64,000 nt of DNA from Spisula solida (lineage: Eukaryota; Mollusca; Bivalvia; Venerida; Mactridae): NCBI GenBank assembly GCA_947247005.1, contig OX365945.1:13088501-13152500 (forward strand), written 5' to 3'. Shown here piece by piece: positions 22,927 to 34,625 of this stretch (positions within the stretch are counted from its first letter, which is position 1; each line of letters starts with the position of its first letter). The position numbers were made by a program, and so were the translations under genes. Under the pieces are notes generated by a model. The model was not told the DNA's origin and made no database searches. It worked only from the letters and a program-made list of their open reading frames with translations.

Positions 22927-23655
22927 TAGGGCCTGGATAAACAACAGGGGCACATTTTATTGCACTCGCTTCCGTTATATGTAATATACAGAGGCTGTAA
23001 TCACAAAATATCGATCCCTAACCAGATCGATTGGTAATATTTTAAGGATTTTAACATTTTTGGGATATATAAAATGGTCACTCCGAGGCCCACTGGGCAT
23101 GGATATACACAGAACGGATCAGCAGGTCTAAAAATAGCCTAGTTATGACCTGACTACCCATAATGCATTGCGCGCTTCGGTAAGCCGATAATTGTGAACA
23201 TGACTTATCCAAAAGAAATCTTTTTTTCGTGTCAAAACCACAATACTAAGTGGTTTGATCATTTTCAACAAATAGAGGACACCCCAAAGATCACAAAAAA
23301 TATTGATTTATAAGAAAAACAGTCGTAAATAAGTTTCCTTAGGGATTTTAAAAAAGTAAATATCGGAAGCTATCCAAAACCCGTCGATTGAAAATTTATC
23401 GATCAGGATAGGTCACAGAAAATGTGGTCTATGTCACATTTGACAGATGAATCGTCCAAACTATCCATACTAAAACTTTCCTTACACATAACGGAACAAA
23501 TAAATTCCCATCTTTGCTTATTTTGACGAAGAATTGCTTTAAATGAAAACAAATACCTCAAATCAGACTGAATTGGTGAAATAATCCAAGATGGCGGCGG
23601 CTAGCGGGAAAAAAATGTATTTCCGTGCACTGGGGGAGCACGCCTGACCAGATGT

Positions 23656-24015
23656 GGAGAAAATGCATAAAAAGTATACACATTTATAACAATACTATCC
23701 AGGAGTTATAATTTTTTGTTATGAATTCATTTTGACCTTGTTATTCATGTTATTTGTCCCCAGTGTAGCGAGATAATTTGTTCGATGTAAAAATGTAGTA
23801 CAGATAAGACGAATCTTTATTTACTCTTCAGTATACTATAGATTATTACAGTTTGTCCCGAAGTAGGCTACACATTGTTTAGTGTATTTACAATTGCCCC
23901 GGTGTGCTTCTGCGTGGCTACGGACCTAGTTTTGACGGTGATATTGTAAAATCCAGTACGTAATTATAAACCTTGGAATTCAGCAACTAATTATACCCAT
24001 GGTAGTTATGATTGT
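23656..24015 (+). repeat. Segmental duplication, copy 1 (partner 25244-26116)
   Basis: It runs from GAGAAAATGCATAAAAAG to GGTAGTTATGATTGT in the same order as 25244-26116, which is longer because of insertions. Downstream, 24168-24262 resembles 6838-6935. The stretch 24300-25240 is AT-rich with no recognised gene. Confidence 0.8.
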
Positions 24016-25695
24016 CTGTTAATACATACAGTGCTTTGATTTTGTGGCGATTATTACAGACCAAGTAATGTCACAGTTACTTCCCTTTGTTAGTTTCTGT
24101 CTACTTTCATTTTATAGTAATTTTTATTTGGACGGTGAATAAATTTCGGTTTCTTTGTGCTCCTTCTGCATGTTTGGTTTGTCAGGTAGATATTTTGTGC
24201 TTGCTGTATTCTTACTGGGTTCTTGTGCAATGGTTTTCTGTATGAAATAATTGAACATTGCCAAATCGTCATAAAGGAGGCGCACTACAGCCTAGGTAAA
24301 TTTCAACTTCAACTTCATACTGCCTACAATCAATACTGATTATTACTGGCATTTCCAACTTGGTAGCTAAACGGGGGATTAACTGTATAAACTCTATGGT
24401 TAAAGTACATAAACATGTGTAACCTAGAAATACACCTATAGTAATGTTTATTGTCCATGGCCTAGGAATAAGTTACTCACTAAGTGGCTAAAGCCAAAGA
24501 CCTAAATATACAAAGATTGGAAAAATCTACCAAATCTCACAATATCTCGCGGCAGTTTTCTGAAATCTCGCAAAATCTCGTTTGTTCTTAATACCTTATA
24601 TCTCCTGTTTTGATATACATAGGAAAAAAAGAATAAGTTTATGCAATAGATTTATTATTCTGCTTTAAAATGATACCTAATTTATTGAAACCAGTCAAGG
24701 AATAAAACAATAGACCTCAAAGACCCAGACCTACTCTCATTTTAATGGAAATTCCAATTTTATCAAAAAATACCCGATCTGCCCCATTCAAACAATATTT
24801 ATTTAAATTTTATAAGAGAAGAAAAAAATAAGTTACATCATGCAGTAGAAGAAGCTTAGTTCTTCAAAATGAGATATTGGTTATTCAAATCATAATCTGC
24901 TGCATGCTATTTTGCATTTTCTGTCCGTTTTCAATTAAGTGTCCAATCTGTTTATATTTAGGTCTTTGCTAAAGCCCAGTCTCTAGTTAGATTGTTTTAA
25001 GTGTTTATTATGGTACATTGTACACAAATGCATAAACCCTTTTCTACATGCCTTTTCGCGACATGTTTCAGGGTACAGGTGCCATTTAACCAAGTATGGA
25101 GATTGCATGCATACACCTAGCTGTCACAATTAGACTGGAGCAGTTCTGAGTTCTAATTATTCTTACACTAAATTAGGCCTATACAGTACTGTATCGCCAA
25201 CCATTAGAACAAAGTTTAATTGCCAGCAAAGTTGAGCCAGTTTAGAGAAAATGCATAAAAAGTATACATATAACGGGTGTTATAACTTTTTGACCTTGTT
25301 ATTCATGATATCTGTCCTCGCTGTTGCCAGATAATTGGGCTGATGTAAAAATGTAGTACAGATTAGACGAATCTTTATTTAAATACTATTTTTTCATTAT
25401 ATAGATTTATAGTTTGTCCGTAAGTACATGTTGTTTAGTGTATATACATCTCAGGGGTTCCTCCAGAAACTATTATCCATAGTCTCTGTTATTCATAGTC
25501 ACCGGTTCCTCTGACACTTGAATTAACCAAGTGACCCCTGAATTTCACAAAAAAGCCACACTTTGAATGGCTAGTGATTTATCTAAATAATAAGATTACT
25601 TAATTAGAACACATATACATTTTGCAGGGCCCTATCCAGAGACAAAAAGCACAGAGACATTTATGATCTATGGTATATTTTGGTCCAAGCATGTT

Positions 25696-25839
25696 CAGGC
25701 CTCAATAAATCCACTCGTCCGCTCGTCCTGCACAATATTTCCCTTCTTTATTTATATAGCAAGACAAGTAAGATTTTGGGGTTTTCTTCTTTGTCTATAT
25801 TGCAGGACAAGTGCTTTTAAAAATATTTGTTGAGGCCTG
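25696..25839. mobile_element. Small hAT-like MITE (144 bp)
   Basis: Inverted ends CAGGCCTCAAnAAAT enclose a further inverted GTCCTGC / GCAGGAC pair. ATGTT lies directly on both sides, a possible short target duplication. Confidence 0.6.
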
Positions 25840-25921
25840 ATGTTTATTTTGGTCAATTCGCAAATTTTCAGAGAGGCAATTGCCCCAGTGTGCTTTTGTA
25901 TGGCTACAGACCTAGTTTTGA

Positions 25922-26026
25922 CCACAGGTAACTGTATCATTGATTAAGAGTAAAAAAAAATTATTATTTTTGTTAGATTTATTAATCTTATAAAAAAAAA
26001 TCTTTGGATTTTTTTTTAAATGATAC
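25922..26026. mobile_element. Small MITE with ACTGTATCA ends
   Basis: ACTGTATCATT and AATGATACAGT face each other around an A/T-rich centre, flanked by TTTTGAC on both sides. Copy 1 of the segmental duplication lacks it, which supports insertion. A similar unit is at about 28085-28170. Confidence 0.6.
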
Positions 26027-26104
26027 AGTTTTGACTGTGATATGTGGTAAAATCAAGTACATAATTAAAAACCTTGGAATTCAGCGCCTAATAAAATCTT
26101 AGGT

Positions 26105-26165
26105 AGTTATGATTGTTTAAGACAGGTGGCTGCTACCTTCAGGTAGCCACTAACACATGTACAAC
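26105..26165 (+). repeat. Single unit of 54-bp satellite family next to sulfurtransferase exon 1
   Basis: AAGACAGGTGGCTGCTACC followed by CAGGTAGCCACTAACAC matches the 55.2-55.6 kb satellite unit. It lies within 25 bp of the start codon and is therefore probably part of the 5' UTR. Confidence 0.6.
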
Positions 26166-26185
26166 TGTGTATATCATTCCAGATC

Positions 26186-29100
26186 ATGGCATTATCCAGA
26201 GTAAGGACAGTGGTATCCACTAGCTGGTTACGTGACCAGATATGTACAAATGTGCAGAAGCAGGTGTCAAAGAAGTTGCGGATATTAGACACATCATTTG
26301 TTACGGACAGGACTGTTGATACATACACAGAATGTTATAAACAGTAAGATTTACAATTCAGGAAGTAAAATTCCATTTAAATTATCGTCTTTGTTAGTCA
26401 ATTTGTGTGACTTTTTTCCAGCTATGCTTGGGGACGAAAATTCTGACCTAATCACTTCAGCATATTTCTTCAATATGATGCTGAATTCGAGTTTTGTTCC
26501 TGACTGTACTATTTTCAAATCTGGTATTAATAAATTGGTATACATGTACATTTTTTATTTACAAATTTTGAATTAGATAATAATGTATACTGTATAATTT
26601 TTCATTAAATAGATTTTTTTTTTGCATTTAATGTGATATTGTACATTTTATATTTTCAGAGGTCATATCCCACAGTCGTTACATTTCAATTTGTTTCAAT
26701 GTGTGACCAGTACGCCGGAGATTCTCGTCAATTTACCTGATGAAAATTGTTTCACAGACTATGTGCAATCATTGGGGGTGTGGTCAGATACACATGTGGT
26801 TGCGTATGACAGATTTGGACCATTGTCTGCTTATAAAACATGGTGGCTTTTCAGAGTATGTGGATTCTTGTAAACTTTGATTAAACTGCATTAAATATTC
26901 AATGCTGTCCAGAAACCTTCTGAGCCACAGCTGTGGTAGACGCTTAGGGTCGAGTGGTTATTGCGCTGGAATATTAGTCGTCAATCCAGATTTGATTCCT
27001 GGTTACAACAGGTCATACCCTTCCGTGAAAATTTGATATCAATGTTGATTTTTCTCATGTGGAGAATACTGGCTTCTGATGGAAGTACTAACCTTGCTAG
27101 AATAATTATTATTATTCTGTCCCGGAAAACTGCTTAGGTAAATCAGCCACCGTATATAACTGAAAGATTGTTGAGAAACAAGTGTTGAACCCCAAAAAGC
27201 AAACATATACACAAAGCTTTTTCAGACTGACCTCAATGGTCGAAGAGCTAAAACATCAGAAGCTGTATAGCAAGAAAGGAACAAATTCTCAGTGCTCCCC
27301 ATTTATTTTGACCATTGTTGCAATATAGTTTTGCACCATGTAGTTTTGTATCACTTGACTTTTTAATCACAGACATTTGGACACAAGAATATATCTGTAT
27401 TAGATGGTGGATTAAGGAAATGGTTGGAAGATGGTTACGATGTTTCTACAGACGAACCAGAAGTTGAGGTAATCTGTCTGTTTATCCGTCTGCCTGGCTA
27501 GTACAGCTGGCAGTGGATATATTTTGTTATTGTTCCTCCTAAAACATGCTTATTTTTTTTACCAAGGCCTTGATGTGCGCGTGACTACATGTCTTTATGA
27601 TATCAGGTAAATGTCAAGGAGAGAAGTTGACAACTGCTTGCAGTAGAACAAGTCAGTACTGTATTAGGCCCATATGGAAGATTGCATTGTTGTTAATATG
27701 TTAGCCTTGTAAAATAAAGACTTTACTTACTTACTGATACAGGGCTACAGATAAGGTTTTAGTCCATTGGGTATTTTACCCCTGAGTTTCAATTTTGATA
27801 GGGTTTTGACAAATTTTAATTGGGTATTTAATAAAACTCATAGGGTAAATGATATTTTTTGTACTGTTTTTCACTGTTACATCCTTTTCTATTTGGGTAT
27901 TTCAGATTGTCTTTGCTTTTTCTTACTCCCTCCTCTCAAAATCTATTGGGTTTTTAAGAAAATTAATTGGGTAATTACCCCAATACGCAGCTTATCTGTA
28001 GCTCTGACTGATAGATGAATAACACAAAGATTCAAGCTAGATCAACTGTCTGCCATATAGCCATATATGACCACATTGTTCAACCCACAGGTAACTAGCT
28101 GTATCAGGATTTTTTTATATAATACTTATAGTCAATTTGTAAAAATAAAACTGATACAGTCACGTGTGGTTCAACCCACTGATAAAACATTTTATCACAT
28201 AACCTGGAATCCAAGAGTGCCGTAAAGCCTAGCCGTAAATATCGTTTGGCACTCCCAGACTGTGCAATAAATATTTAAATTAGCTTGACGTGACGTTAGC
28301 CAATCCATGCATTGATCCGTCAATGATGTCAGGATAATATCAACGTCGCCATGACGTCACGCTCATTGTACCGCTGCATTTTGGCTGAAACATAAGCCGA
28401 GTGTCATATTGTTTTTGTCGACGAGTTTAATAAAACTCGTATGTAATGAGCACTCATGCAAGATCCTCTATATATGTTTTCTTAGACTGGAGATTTTGTT
28501 GGAAAGTTGAATGCAGACAATGTGAAGACTTACAATGATGTCCTTGACATTGTAACAACAAACAGTGCACAGGTGGTGGATGCTAGACCAGGTAATAAAG
28601 GCTGTATATAACATATGCAATGTACTGTAAAATTATTGCTATTCATGGTGGATTAATTTTCGTTAAGCGATTGATAAACATAGAAGGTGCTAAAGTCTTG
28701 TGGTTAGTTATGCATTACAACCATAGTCACTTGATCTAGTTTAAAAAAGTTGTAACAATACCATTAACAGTAAATCGTGACTTAAAAGATTACCTCAAAA
28801 TAAGACAACCTGAAACTTACTTGATGCAGAGGTTTGAATACCTATGGGTTTTTTCAGGAATGGCCAGTATCTTACTTGGATTCATGTGCATTATTTTTAT
28901 GTTTTTTATTATTTGTAGTTTTAAAAATGTTTTCAGGTCCACCAGGTGCCATTTTTGGATCTAAACATGTCAGTTTTCCAGCAATGTTTAATAAAGATGG
29001 GACGTTAATACCCGAACAAGAACTGAAAAAATGTGAGTAGTAAATGTTGACATAGCGTCTTTTTGAAAGAAATGGAACTAGATGTGAACTGTTTCTGGCT

Positions 29101-30843
29101 ACCATGGTTTTATAAGTATCAAGGTTGTGGTAGATAGGTTTCTTATCATGCTTTCATCCTAATTTAATTTTCTTATTTAAAAATTTGACTTTTCAATATT
29201 TATTTGATTGATGCTGGGCCTGGTAAATACAGAAACCTGATGTTTGGCTGATTCGGAATCTGATAATGGGCAGATATTTGAAAACAAAAGCTCAATGTCT
29301 TTTAAGATGGATCCAATACTGGTTGAATATTTGCCAAGAAGTACAAATGTATATGATAAACTGATAATTTTATCAATTTGGATGTTTAGCTGATATTGCA
29401 AACAATATCTATCCAATATTGGCATAATGTTGGAAAGTATGTTGCCCCGATATTACATTAACACTGCAAATCTGATGTGGGGTTGAAATCTTTTTCTGAA
29501 GAAGGACCACACAAGTTTGACTGTATAATTAATTAATTATAACTATATATTTCCAGTATTTGATGACGCCGGTGTTGACTTACAACAACCATTGGTTGCT
29601 TCGTGTCTCCGTGGTCTTACAGCAACTGGTGTGGTAGCAGCTGCTCATATTCTAGGCAAACAAGATGTTCCTGTGTATGTGGTAAGTACTTCTTGAACAG
29701 CCCTCCACATTGTGAGTGATTTTATTGAACAACCCTCCAGATTGTGAGTGATTTTATTGAACAACTCTCTAAATATTGTGAGTGAGTCGTTGTATTAAAC
29801 AGCCCTCTTACCGTAATATTGTGAGTGGTTTTATTAACTCCCCTTTCACATAGTGACAATCATATTATGAGCTTTTGGGATCTCTCTCCTTAGGGGTCTG
29901 TTCTGGACATTAACTGAAAGGGAAGTAGCCACTGTGAGGGGTTTGTGTCATTACATCTTGATAATGTAATAGACACTCATTCCAAATGCAAACTATTTTA
30001 CTTAAAATTATGTAAGTGAGATACCGATTGTCTGATGTCCAGTTTGCTAGAAGACGATTTATATAGTGTCATTGTGAGAAGCAAGTTTGCAGTGTAGCCT
30101 CACATGTACTGAAGAGTCGATTTAATGTGATTGTTGTACATTTCAAGAAGTATTTTAACAATGTTTCTGAAAGTGTACAGGAATCTTGAAGCACATGAAG
30201 TATTGTAACCAAGGTATTTATAGAATGTTTCTAGTCGTCACGGGTGTCAACTGGGCCAAATTAAAAATCCAGAAAATCGTATGTGGACGACCATTTATGC
30301 CAAACAAGAGGCATTCATTGAAATTGTTTCCATGATTAACTTACCGGTAGTTTGTATTTAAAAAAAGCATTCAGGGCAAATTAAATTTACCATAACTTTG
30401 CCATTTCTTGAGATATTTTCATTAAATAATTTATTTTGGTGAGAAGCCATTGCTCTTTGAGGAATCATAAATCCGGAATTAATCAGGAAAATTGACACCT
30501 CTGCAAGCAAGAGGCCTTCATTGCCATTGTCTCCATGATTAACTTACCAGCAGTTTGTATTTAAAAAAAACCTTCAGGGCAGATTAAATTTACCATAACT
30601 TCGCCATTTCTTGAGATATTTTCATCAAATAACTTATTTTGGTCAGAAGCCTGTGCTCTTTGATGAATGATAAATCAGGAATTCTTCATAAATCATGAAA
30701 ATGGACACCCGAGCCATGCAATTTCTTCATCTATTTGTTGTACCTTACCCGTGTATATATTACAGGGATCATGGATGGAGTTTGAAGCACGAGGACCAGA
30801 ACATTTGAAAGTGTATGCAGACCCAGAGAAATCAGATACCTGA
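26186..30843 (+). CDS. Two-domain rhodanese-type sulfurtransferase (thiosulfate / 3-mercaptopyruvate sulfurtransferase family), 7 exons
   Basis: Exons are 26186-26343, 26660-26855, 27373-27468, 28486-28591, 28937-29032, 29557-29681 and 30766-30843. All introns are GT-AG and the phases join to 855 nt (284 residues plus TGA), against about 297 in vertebrate TST/MPST. The ATG at 26186 is the first in frame and is followed by VSTSWL, as at the start of this family. The N-terminal rhodanese domain (about 1-150) has GHIP, THVVAYD, WWLFR and LDGGLRKWL. The C-terminal catalytic domain (about 155-284) has QVVDAR, PLVASCLRGLTA with the predicted persulfide Cys near residue 234, and GSWMEFEAR. The active-site loop CLRG has a basic residue where TST has CRKG, while MPST has CGSG, so it leans towards TST. 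The loop after VVDAR is about 15 residues shorter than in relatives and lacks the arginine-rich segment. Family role: transfer of sulfane sulfur from thiosulfate or mercaptopyruvate to thiol or cyanide acceptors. The N-terminus is only weakly presequence-like. An AATAAA lies about 20 bp after the stop. Family call firm; substrate unknown. Confidence 0.92.
26940..27120 (+). mobile_element. tRNA-derived SINE in sulfurtransferase intron 2
   Basis: An A-box-like GGTCGAGTGGTTATTG and a B-box-like GATTTGATTCC are followed by a body with TCTCATGTGGAGAATACTGG. It lies wholly within the intron. Confidence 0.5.
27740..28006. mobile_element. hAT-like MITE (267 bp) in intron 3
   Basis: The ends are CAGGGCTACAGATAAG and the inverse CTTATCTGTAGCTCTG, flanked by ACTGATA on both sides (27733-27739 and 28007-28013). 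The frame inside is spurious. Just upstream, 27690-27730 (ATAAAGACTTTACTTACTTAC, split here as a LINE/SINE-like tail) may be another insertion. Confidence 0.75.
28085..28170. mobile_element. Small MITE with CTGTATCA ends in intron 3
   Basis: CTGTATCAG and CTGATACAG face each other, flanked by GTTCAACCCA on both sides. It is of the same type as 25922-26026. Confidence 0.55.
28192..28480 (+). mobile_element. Composite TIR/palindrome repeat, copy 1 (deleted)
   Basis: It begins TTATCACATAACCT and shares GAGTGCCGTAAAGCC, GGCACTCCCAGACTGTGC and the terminal ACTCGTATGTAATGAGCACTC with 61830-62240. The right TIR and the left palindrome arm present in that copy are missing here. It ends about 6 bp before exon 4. 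Confidence 0.75.
29690..29850. repeat. ~35-bp tandem repeat, 4 diverged units, intron 6
   Basis: Units of the form AACAGCCCTCCACATTG then TGAGTGATTTTATTG recur four times just after the exon 6 donor. Confidence 0.75.
30238..30715. repeat. ~205-bp direct duplication of a small element, intron 6
   Basis: Two successive units share CATGATTAACTTACC, TTGTATTTAAAAAAA, CCATTTCTTGAGATATTTTC and CAGGAAAAT-like words. The outer ends (GGGTGTCAACTG and GGACACCC) match the ends of a related element at 39458-39727. Confidence 0.7.
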
Positions 30844-30920
30844 GTGTATGAACAATGTGTTGGAATAAATCATCAAACTACTTTATCTCAAAGATCCAAG
30901 AATATGACTATCTAGTTTTA

Positions 30921-31231
30921 GCCCTTTACCTCATAATCCCGGCTAACCAATTCTCCTGGTTGAGAACAAAACCACTGCTGAGTGCCTCAGTAGATCAATG
31001 GTTGGCCTGCCATCTAATCTGGCATAGTCCCGGTAACCCATTCTCCTGGTTGTAAACAAAACCACTGCTGTGTGCCTCCGTAGCTCAATGGTTGGTGCGC
31101 TTGCCATCTAATCTGGCGACCCGGGTTCAAATATAGGTGGTTGGAAATATGTATAGTATTCAGTTATTAAGTGACATGTTACATTGTGTTCCTAAATCGT
31201 GGCAAAAAAGCAGGGATCATGTAGTAAAGGG
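30921..31231. mobile_element. piggyBac-like MITE containing tRNA-like repeats
   Basis: Ends GCCCTTTACCTCATAATCCC and the inverse GGGATCATGTAGTAAAGGG lie next to TTTA and TTAA. Inside, a ~95-bp unit is repeated, the second ending in a tRNA-like CCGTAGCTCAATGGTTGG ... GGGTTCAAATA. It starts about 80 bp after the sulfurtransferase stop. Confidence 0.6.
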
Positions 31232-31239
31232 TTAAATCA

Positions 31240-32190
31240 ATACAAGTATTACTATTGTAATCAATGTAAAATATTCGGATTTGTGTAATTGTTATATAGG
31301 ATTATGTACCCAGTGAATCATACTCAGGATTTTTACTGTTTGACTGTGATAGTTATAAAGCACTGTTTACAAGTTGTGTAGTGACTATTTAGCATATAAT
31401 AGACATTTCCCAAGGTAATAGTTGCACGTCTTAATTTTAATGGGCACATGAAAATTTGTGAAATCTTGAACTATGAATTTGTTTTATCTGTTTTGTTATA
31501 CTTACCGGTACAACATTGTATATCAGCTTCCACAACTAAAAGAAGATTAGTGAAGAGTACCCCACGAAACCTGCAAAAGTTGTGTCATACAAAAATAACA
31601 CAATAGAATTACGCTTCCATCGTTTTTAATCTCCAATATGAAGTTATTGGAATCTTTTAATATGTTAAGACGGTTTCTTATCTTGGTGCTGTGTTTTTGC
31701 ATATTTTCATGAGTTCTTAAATTATCTAGTCTTGTTATGTAATGTTTATTATTTTGTATTTCAATCGTTGCAAGGTACACTGTAGATGTTTATTTAAACA
31801 TTTCTTGTGCTAAAAGTACTGTAAACCTACTGTAAACCTATATATGAGGACCACCCCTTAAACATATTGTCGCCTGTCTTCGCCAAGGACGTATCTTAAT
31901 TTTGGCGCCAAATCTTTTGTTTGCTAATCAGAAAATACAGTGATTTATACATTGTTTGCGAAGACTCCTGTACCTGTAGCCAATCAAATAAAAGTATGAC
32001 GTCATGTTATAATATGTCGTATATTTCATTGGTCAATTTTTTTTTAGAATAAAAGAGTTTCGTTTCGTCAAAACAGTGAAATTTGAGATACAACCTTTGC
32101 AAAGACAGGCGACGATATGTCTTCTTGTGAATTTAGTCTTCATATAGAGGTTGAGTGAACAACTTAACAACCTGACAAATCATGGATTTT
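31240..32190. other. Intergenic, no gene recognised
   Basis: This is AT-rich unique-looking DNA. An inverted pair around the words CGCCTGTCTTCGCCAAGG (31873) and GCAAAGACAGGCGACG (32100) suggests another small TIR element of about 240 bp. Confidence 0.5.
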
Positions 32191-32192
32191 CA

Positions 32193-32424
32193 TTTTCAGT
32201 AAGTCATTATTGAGGTCATTTTCAGTAAGTCATTATTGAGGTTATTTTCAGTAAGTCAATATTGAGGTTATATTCAGTAAGTCATTATTGAGGTTATTTT
32301 CAGTAAGTCATTATTGATGTTATTTTCAGTAAGTCTCAGTAAGTCATTATTGAGGTTATTTTCAGTAAGTCTCAGTAAGTCATTATTGAGGGTATTTTCA
32401 GTACCCGGTAAGTCATTATTGAGG
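32193..32424. repeat. 26-bp minisatellite
   Basis: About 8 units of ATTTTCAGTAAGTC then ATTATTGAGGTT occur, with a short internal duplication of CAGTAAGTCT in later units. The plus-strand frame across it is repeat-derived. Confidence 0.9.
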
Positions 32425-32744
32425 TTTGTGATTTTACTGATTTGTGCTTTGAATTACCAAGTGAGAAATGATGTTTTATGTTTGTGTATTTTAATAGTAT
32501 AAGATAGAGTAAAGAATATTATAAAGATCATTTACTGGCATAAATATTATGTGTAATACGTGTTTTGTGGCAATATATTCGCCTTTGTTTGACATTAAAA
32601 GGACATGTTCTGTATTTATGTATACATACTTAGCCAAAGTAAAACTTTTACCATACTTTCATCTTGTTATGGTTGAATTTATTTTCATTTACATTGATTT
32701 TTTCATTAATTTTGTAGGGAGCGCTACCCTAGCTCTTTCTGAAT

Positions 32745-33410
32745 AGACTCCTTAGGTCTTTAACATGCTCAGTGTATAGCACTGATACTTGCCAGACTAC
32801 TTCCGGGTTACCAACCTCTTCATCTCTTGTTGGGGGGGGGGGAAACACTTGGAAGCTTTCAGAAATGACCAAGTGTCCCGGTCGAAATTCAAACCTTGGG
32901 CCGGGATTACAACGAATACTTACACTCGGCACTCAAATATTGAAAATGTAATATAATGAGCTATTATTTGCCCTAGATTGCAAATTTAGATGAGGAACAT
33001 GTATAAGATAGTTAATGAGTGTTAAAAATAACATTTGATAAATTTCTTTGCCATTTTGTACTATTTATTGAGTCTGAGTGCCACACTCAGCACTCAGACT
33101 GACTGATGAATTGCAATTATAGCTTACAAATACACTAAATTAAACTAGGAAGTAAGCCAAAATCAATATTTAGTATGAATTTAACATTATTACGTCTTGC
33201 TCTAAAAAATTGCCACAATGAAACTCAAAAGAGTGAATTCAAATATCTGAGTGTTGAGTGCTGGGTGTAAGTATTCGTTGTAATCCCGGCCCCAGGACCT
33301 GTCAATCTGTGGTCAGTTTTACACACTCATCCACTGTGCAACCCATGCAACTTGACTTTTTGGGACTGAATTCATACCAACAACCCCAATGATGCCTACC
33401 ACTGCACCAC
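32745..33410 (-). mobile_element. tRNA-like SINE split by a TIR element
   Basis: On the minus strand the A-box-like part (GGGTTGCACAGTGGATG) lies at about 33330-33355 and the B-box-like part (AAGGTTTGAATTTCGACC) at about 32880-32897. They are separated by the 394-bp element at 32900-33293. A run of ten G is at 32831-32841. Confidence 0.55.
32900..33293. mobile_element. MITE (394 bp) with GGCCGGGATTAC ends
   Basis: GGCCGGGATTACAACGAATA and its inverse continue into ACTTACAC and GCACTCAA blocks for about 40 bp at each end. An inner palindrome (GAGTGCCACACTC) lies near 33080. It sits between the two halves of a SINE. Confidence 0.8.
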
Positions 33411-33904
33411 TGCAAAAATATACAGTTGCTCAAATAACTTGATACGGCTGTCTCTACTGCAGTAGACTAGGTGTAGGGGTATTACTATGAAAATATTAAT
33501 ATTGGTGGGGGATTTAATTTCATGGATTTCGTGGATGACCTCAACCACAATTTCAAATCCCTGATGAATAATTATACCAATGAATATGTTTTTTACTCGA
33601 TTTTGGAAAGTTGTAGGTGGAGAATACACAATGTGTATATATAAGGCATCACTATGTTGAATTACAAGTATTTACGTAAAAACAACTCTGGAATCACGAT
33701 GAATTTTTTTTTACTTTGAAAAAAGAAATACAAAGTCAAATATGACATCAGTGAGTCGTATTATCAATAAATACAAAAAGCAATAGTACAAAGAAATATT
33801 GTGCAAACTTTATCATGCAAGAGTCTACAACTAAATCAATATTGAGACGATAATACAAGTATGACTACATTATAACATGAACAAGGAATATGAAGTACAT
33901 TTAA

Positions 33905-34216
33905 CCCTTTACTCTATCTATACATGTATCTCTCACAGGTATTTGTAGTAGTGAGGGGTCACTGTAAAACGTTCAAAATTGCTCGAATATCCTTAAATTT
34001 GCTTGTATCTTTGTAATCTAGGTAGTCATATTATGTTCATTTCTTTAAACCATTGGAGATTTCAACTTTTTACAGCCGAACAATTGATTTCCCATTATAA
34101 CTGGCAGATAGACAGTAATAACATATCTGTATTGAAATTAGGTAAATATATTCTAATGCATCAGCTTGGGCATACAGCGGCAACAGATGTGTTTTTTGTA
34201 TATATGGAGTAAAGGG
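33905..34216. mobile_element. piggyBac-like MITE (312 bp), TTAA duplication
   Basis: CCCTTTACTCTATCTATACA and the inverse GGAGTAAAGGG are flanked by TTAA at 33901-33904 and 34217-34220. The 69-residue frame inside is not convincing. A lone similar end (TTAACCCTTTACTCCATATA) is at about 58254. Confidence 0.8.
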
Positions 34217-34479
34217 TTAATGAACATTAATGAAGTACATGTATACATAAAGACTACGTAGCATTACAAACAAAGCAGATTAAGAGAGGGTTGTTGATTA
34301 TATGGTGAATACTTCCATAACCTATTTAACTGACATTAAATGAATATGTGTACAATCTAACAAGCAATGATTATAACACATGCACACCCCTCCTCTTGAT
34401 TGGCAGAGGTAGCCTATTTTAATTTATTCAAGGTGACTGTGATATGGACCAACCTTCCAACCAAGTTTGAAGAACGTAT

Positions 34480-34625
34480 TGTCCACCAGGTCCAACAGAA
34501 TAGAAGGGGCATTACAATGCATCACTCCAACAGAAGGGGTGTTAAAATGTCTCACTTCAGCAGGAGGGGCTACAAAGTCTCGCTCCAGCAGGAGGGACAT
34601 GACAACGTCTCACTCCAACAGGTAA
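34480..34625. repeat. ~37-bp minisatellite, 4 units
   Basis: Units contain CTCCAACAGAAGGGG and ATGTCTCACTTCAGCAGG-like words. Confidence 0.75.

Larger units (their letters stand above)
25244..26116 (+). repeat. Segmental duplication, copy 2, upstream of the sulfurtransferase
   Basis: It matches copy 1 in order but carries two insertions, about 25449-25877 (including a small TIR element at 25696-25839) and about 25922-26026. It ends about 70 bp before the ATG at 26186, so it likely overlaps the promoter or 5' UTR. Confidence 0.8.

Noticed and set aside
23593..23650. Short ATG frame (MAAASGKKMYFR) as a gene start
   Set aside because: It ends after 18 residues and no downstream exon could be attached.
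26298..26576. 92-residue frame between sulfurtransferase exons 1 and 2
   Set aside because: Exon 1 joins directly to 26660 in frame and gives the expected GHIP motif; this stretch has no family similarity and is intronic.
31075..31140. Functional tRNA gene
   Set aside because: The tRNA-like segment has a poor anticodon loop and an imperfect acceptor stem, and is one of two partial copies inside a MITE.
34003..34212. 69-residue frame as a small gene
   Set aside because: It lies inside the TTAA-flanked MITE and ends in its terminal repeat.
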